DNA of 9,958 nt from an uncultured Flammeovirgaceae bacterium (GTDB lineage Bacteria > Bacteroidota > Bacteroidia > Cytophagales > Cyclobacteriaceae): NCBI GenBank assembly GCA_937138955.1, contig CAKZPJ010000346.1, positions 1 to 9,958 on the forward strand, read 5' to 3'. Below, piece by piece: positions 6,869 through 9,958 of the stretch. Each line of letters begins with the position of its first letter. Within the stretch, counting starts at the first letter, position 1. The translations under genes were made by a program, and so were the position numbers. The notes below the pieces were generated by a model, which worked only from the letters and a program-made list of their open reading frames with translations, did no database searches and was not told the origin of the DNA.

Positions 6869-8392
6869 ATGACCTTAGATGAAATAGATAATAGAATAAA
6901 TAGAGCAACTACTTTTTATCTATTAAACACTTTAGGTTGCCTTTTAGCCTTCCTAACTATTTTATCCTGTTCTTCTGAACAAGAAGTTGGTAAAAAACCT
7001 AATATCATCATAATTCTAGCGGATGACATGGGCTACGGTGACCTGTCCTGCTATAACGTAGAGGCCAAATTCCAAACACCACACATTGATCGCTTGGCAA
7101 GCGAAGGAATGCTGTTTACCGACGCCCATTCTCCCTCTGCCGTATGTACCCCAACCCGCTACAGTATTCTGACCGGAAGGTACGCCTGGCGAAGTCGATT
7201 GAAGAAATGGGTACTCTGGGAATGGGACTCACCACTTATTGAGCCGGAACATACGACGCTAGCCAAATTCTTACAACAGCAAAATTACACCACCGCTGCG
7301 ATTGGCAAATGGCACTTGGGCTGGAACTGGCCGACGATGGACAGTGTAACGGCTAAAGAAGTAAATGGAGAGAATGTAGACTATAACCAGCCGATTCTTG
7401 GTGGACCACTTAGCTACGGATTTGATTACTATTTTGGTGATGACGTACCCAACTTTCCTCCCTACACTTTTATAGAAAATGACCGAGTAGTAAAGGTTCC
7501 TACTAAGGATAAACCGGACACTATGTTTGGCAAAGCCGGTAAAATGGCTTCGGGTTGGAAACTTGAGAACGTGATGCCAAGCATCACCGAAAAAGCAGTT
7601 ACTTATATTCGCGATCAAAAAAACTCAACTGACCAGCCTTTCTTTTTATATTTTGCCCTGACCGCCCCGCACACCCCTATAGTCCCTACCCTCGATTTTA
7701 AAGATAAAAGCACGGTAGGTCTCTACGGGGATTTTGTGTTGGAAGTAGACTGGTCGGTAGGTCAACTGGTAGAAGCCCTGGAGCAAAGCGGGCAACGAGA
7801 AAACACGATTATCTTTTTCACGAGTGATAATGGCTCTCCCGCTCGAGATGGTACGGATCAATCGGGAGCCATTGGTTCGGTGATGACTAACTTTGGACAT
7901 TACCCCAACGGTAATCTAAGGGGGCTGAAAGCAGATATTTGGGAGGGAGGGCACCGAGTACCATTTATGGTTAGTGGGAATAATGGAATTAAGAAAGGAC
8001 AAGTTAATGATGACCTAGTGTCAAGTATAGATCTCTATCAGACGATTGCTGATCTATTAAAAACACCTTTTCCGGGGGATGAAAAAGCGCAGGAAGATAG
8101 TTACAGCATACTTTCCCTACTAAAGGGGAAAGAAGATGATGCACTTAAAAATAGAAGTTTGATCCATCATTCGGGTACTGGCGTATTCGCCATCAGAAAA
8201 GGGTCCTGGAAGCTGATACTTTCAGATATTTCCGGTGGCTTCAGTGATAACCTGAATCCCAACGGCTACGGAATTGTAACTGAAGGTCAACTTTACAATC
8301 TTGAAAATGACTTTGGCGAAAATGAAAACCTGTACGATACTCGACCTGATAAAGTCGCGGAATTGAAGAGTTTACTTGCTGATATCCACTAG
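6869..8392 (+). CDS. S1-family sulfatase, probable lipoprotein; paralogue of the preceding gene
   Basis: This is a complete 507-residue formylglycine sulfatase counted from the ATG at 6869. TTG 6863 and GTG 6866 stand directly before it in frame, but ATG is preferred. A hydrophobic segment ends in T-I-L-S-C34 followed by S-S-E-Q-E, a loose lipobox, so a lipoprotein is likely. Key residues are D52-D53, the formylglycine site C93-T-P-T-R97, K147-W-H149, H268 in A-P-H-T-P, T-S-D320-N321-G, K354 in G-L-K, and H362 in E-G-G-H-R-V-P. It shares long blocks with the preceding sulfatase (S-A-V-C-T-P-T-R-Y, I-L-T-G-R-Y, Y-G-D-F-V-L, V-E-A-L-E-Q), so it belongs to the same subfamily. It differs in the pocket region (about residues 155-230, with Y-Y-F-G-D-D-V-P-N), in the insert after S-D-N-G, and in lacking the G-R-S-T-P-G tail, ending soon after the helix L-K-S-L-L-A. 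A related but distinct sulfate position or sugar is the natural inference. Confidence 0.95.
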   Translation: MTLDEIDNRINRATTFYLLNTLGCLLAFLTILSCSSEQEVGKKPNIIIILADDMGYGDLSCYNVEAKFQTPHIDRLASEGMLFTDAHSPSAVCTPTRYSILTGRYAWRSRLKKWVLWEWDSPLIEPEHTTLAKFLQQQNYTTAAIGKWHLGWNWPTMDSVTAKEVNGENVDYNQPILGGPLSYGFDYYFGDDVPNFPPYTFIENDRVVKVPTKDKPDTMFGKAGKMASGWKLENVMPSITEKAVTYIRDQKNSTDQPFFLYFALTAPHTPIVPTLDFKDKSTVGLYGDFVLEVDWSVGQLVEALEQSGQRENTIIFFTSDNGSPARDGTDQSGAIGSVMTNFGHYPNGNLRGLKADIWEGGHRVPFMVSGNNGIKKGQVNDDLVSSIDLYQTIADLLKTPFPGDEKAQEDSYSILSLLKGKEDDALKNRSLIHHSGTGVFAIRKGSWKLILSDISGGFSDNLNPNGYGIVTEGQLYNLENDFGENENLYDTRPDKVAELKSLLADIH

Positions 8393-8512
8393 TTTATTAT
8401 CTTACCTATTCAAGAGAAAATACCCTGAAAAGACAGTAGAAGAGAAAAGGTTAGCCGAAAGCCAACGCCCTTCTTTACAAAATACATCTTTTAAAAGTAA
8501 ACTGCTGAGACC
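8393..8512. promoter_or_regulatory. 120-base gap inside the sulfatase run, possible internal promoter
   Basis: This is the largest gap among the rightward sulfatases. It contains no credible gene. It holds CTTTTAAAAG (8488-8497), a perfect 10-bp palindrome, and AAATAC at 8480-8485, and it is purine-rich in the middle. There is no strong hairpin with a U-tract, so I do not call a terminator. An internal promoter for the last sulfatase is possible but unproven; no clear TAnnTTTG element is seen. Confidence 0.2.
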
Positions 8513-9841
8513 ATGAAGCTTAACTATGCGCTAGTGTTTTCGATAACTGTTCACCTTTTGGTTACTGCCTGCGCTAACAAAAGAAATGATATAGTGAAGG
8601 AAAGAAAGCCTCCTAATATTGTATTGATCATCTCCGATGACCAAAACTGGACGGACTATGAATTTATGGGCCACGAGCATATTGAGACTCCACGCTTGAA
8701 CCAGTTGGCATCAGAAGGGCTGACATTTACTTACGGTTATAGTACGGCCCCCTTATGCAGCCCCTCCTTAGCATCTATCATCACCGGATTATACCCCTCT
8801 CAACACGGCATATTAGGCAACGATCCGGTCTTTGACGCTGAGCATAAAAAAAATAGTTCGCGGTTAGTTAAGCGGATGGAGACGTATAAGAATTATATCG
8901 CCGATTTTAGGGAAATTAGCACCATTGCCGACCTTTTACAGCCCAAAGGGTATACTTCCCTCCAAACAGGGAAATGGTGGCTCGGAAACTACGTGAACGG
9001 TGGATTTGACCAGGGTATGACCCACGGCGACCCTACCCGAGGTGGGCGTCATGGCGATGAAGGGTTAACTATCGGGCGAGAAGGAATGGATGTAGTATAT
9101 AATTTTATTGATAGCGCCCAAACCAATGACCAACCTTTTTTCGTGTGGTACGCCCCGTTTTTGCCGCATGCCCCTCATAATCCACCCGACAGTATTAGAG
9201 AAAAATACCTGGAAGTTGCCCCCACGGAAGCGGTAGCCAACTATTGGGCTATGTGCGAGTGGTTTGATACTACTTGCGGTCAATTAATGGACTATGTTGA
9301 TGATAAAGGATTAAGTGAAAATACTTTATTCGTGTATGTTACCGATAACGGTTGGATACAGGATCCGGATAGGCCCAATAGATACGCCCCTCGCTCAAAA
9401 AGAGAACCCTACGAAGGGGGTATTCGTACCCCCATGATGTTCCGATGGTTGGGCACCATTGAACCCGCGATGGATACGATAACCGCGGTAAGCAGCATTG
9501 ATATTGCTACGACTATACTGGGGGTGAATGGTATAGAACCTACCAAACCAATGCCGGGCGTAAATGTGCTCAATAGTGAGTTGCTAAATGCACGCGATCC
9601 GATTTTTGCTGAAACCTACGCCCACGATTTCTCTACGATTGACTCCAGTCTCTACTACCGAGTTGCCATTGATTTACCCTATAAGTTAATTATTCCCGAT
9701 GAAAAGAACAGACCCAATGCTGAAGTTGAGTTGTTTAACATTCAGAATGACCCGTACGAAAATGAAAATCTAGCTGAATCGAACCCTGAGATTGTAATTG
9801 ATCTTAAAATGAAAATCGAGTCTTGGTGGAAGCCTATCTGA
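8513..9841 (+). CDS. S1-family sulfatase with non-canonical CSPSL formylglycine site, lipoprotein
   Basis: This is a complete 442-residue sulfatase-fold protein from the ATG at 8513. The N-terminus has a clear lipobox, L-V-T-A-C20, so it should be membrane anchored. It has D42-D43, H219 in L-P-H-A-P, T-D278-N279-G and E-G-G-I-R-T-P at 301-307. The formylglycine site reads C82-S-P-S-L86: the Cys and Pro are kept, but the usual final Arg, which helps orient the formylglycine, is Leu. The G-K-W-H motif reads G-K154-W-W156. The stretch G-G-R-H-G-D-E-G-L-T-I-G-R at 177-189 and the W-W near the C-terminus are distinctive. From memory, database sulfatases with C-x-P-S-L and K-W-W exist as a subgroup, so this is probably an inherited subfamily trait rather than decay. 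It may be active with altered chemistry or maturation, or it may be a non-catalytic binder. The gene is last of the sulfatase run, 120 bases after its neighbour. Confidence 0.94.
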   Translation: MKLNYALVFSITVHLLVTACANKRNDIVKERKPPNIVLIISDDQNWTDYEFMGHEHIETPRLNQLASEGLTFTYGYSTAPLCSPSLASIITGLYPSQHGILGNDPVFDAEHKKNSSRLVKRMETYKNYIADFREISTIADLLQPKGYTSLQTGKWWLGNYVNGGFDQGMTHGDPTRGGRHGDEGLTIGREGMDVVYNFIDSAQTNDQPFFVWYAPFLPHAPHNPPDSIREKYLEVAPTEAVANYWAMCEWFDTTCGQLMDYVDDKGLSENTLFVYVTDNGWIQDPDRPNRYAPRSKREPYEGGIRTPMMFRWLGTIEPAMDTITAVSSIDIATTILGVNGIEPTKPMPGVNVLNSELLNARDPIFAETYAHDFSTIDSSLYYRVAIDLPYKLIIPDEKNRPNAEVELFNIQNDPYENENLAESNPEIVIDLKMKIESWWKPI

Positions 9842-9919
9842 GTGCCCGTCATCCCGATGGCTACTCTACCCCAAAACGCTACATCAAAGAGTTAAAAAAT
9901 ACTTTATATCAATCATTCC

Positions 9920-9958
9920 ATGAAAAAAAGATACTTCATTGCGATAGGAATCTTGCTA
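9920..9958 (+). CDS. Start of an exported protein, cut by window edge
   Basis: An ATG at 9920 opens a frame reading M-K-K-R-Y-F-I-A-I-G-I-L-L to the right edge. A short Lys/Arg-rich start followed by a hydrophobic run is the beginning of a signal peptide. It lies 78 bases after the last sulfatase on the same strand and probably continues the same operon. It could be another sulfatase, a glycoside hydrolase or any exported protein; only 13 codons are visible. Confidence 0.6.
   Translation, partial: MKKRYFIAIGILL

Noticed and set aside
7271..7618. Minus-strand open frame of 115 codons
   Set aside because: It is antisense to a well-supported sulfatase with intact catalytic motifs; the reading has low-complexity hydrophobic content and no family features.
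8493..8503. AAAAGTAAACT also occurs in the reverse complement of the hairpin at 2741-2758
   Set aside because: An 11-base match in AT-rich DNA is weak, and the two sites have different contexts (gene end versus gene upstream), so a shared element is not supported.
8393..8512. Possible missing C-terminal G-R-S-T-P-G tail of the preceding sulfatase through a frameshift
   Set aside because: The frame checked past the stop reads F-I-I-L-P-I-Q-E-K-I-P and stops without any tail-like motif, and no G-R-S-T-P-G-like sequence is evident in the gap, so the short end looks natural.
1..9958. CRISPR arrays, tRNA or rRNA genes, insertion sequences
   Set aside because: No regularly spaced repeats, cloverleaf-like or rRNA-like sequence, transposase motifs or terminal inverted repeats were seen.

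Overview
The window looks like part of a polysaccharide-utilisation region from a marine-type Bacteroidota, possibly Cytophagales-like. The evidence is the moderate GC, the lack of usual Shine-Dalgarno spacing before most starts, the lipoprotein signals (one followed by a Q-x-E-E surface-export-like sequence), the AraC-type regulator, and a dense run of formylglycine sulfatases of the kind found in loci for sulfated algal or animal glycans. The taxon is an inference from these features; no marker gene is present.

Layout, left to right: (a) 1-1151 (+), the C-terminal part of a sulfatase whose catalytic cysteine lies off the left edge; (b) 1152-2744 (+), a lipoprotein sulfatase starting directly after the previous stop codon; (c) a 59-base convergent gap holding a small hairpin; (d) 2804-3667 (-), an AraC/XylS-family regulator; (e) about 270 bases between divergent genes, holding several short inverted repeats and presumably the promoters for both directions; (f) 3936-9841 (+), four more complete sulfatases in a probable operon, with gaps of 11, 6 and 120 bases; (g) 9920-9958 (+), the first 13 codons of another exported protein, cut by the right edge.

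All six sulfatases belong to the alkaline-phosphatase-fold S1 type (Pfam Sulfatase), but they clearly come from several subfamilies. The two middle ones (5309-6862 and 6869-8392) are close relatives and look like an old tandem duplication. Five N-termini are visible: four carry likely lipoprotein signals and one (5309-6862) a plain secretory signal peptide. The set therefore probably works in the cell envelope, removing sulfate esters from different positions of one complex sulfated polysaccharide, with the AraC regulator switching the genes on in response to a breakdown product. The glycan (fucoidan, carrageenan, ulvan, glycosaminoglycan or other) cannot be read from this sequence. No glycoside hydrolase, SusC/SusD pair or formylglycine-generating maturase is in the window, so these must be supplied elsewhere.

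I found no sign of a wholly new type of system. The points most worth a second look are the last sulfatase, whose formylglycine motif is C-S-P-S-L instead of ending in Arg and whose K-W-H motif reads K-W-W; the second sulfatase, where K-W-H reads K-F-G; the operator-like inverted repeats beside the regulator; and coding-like sequence in a shifted frame just after the last sulfatase.
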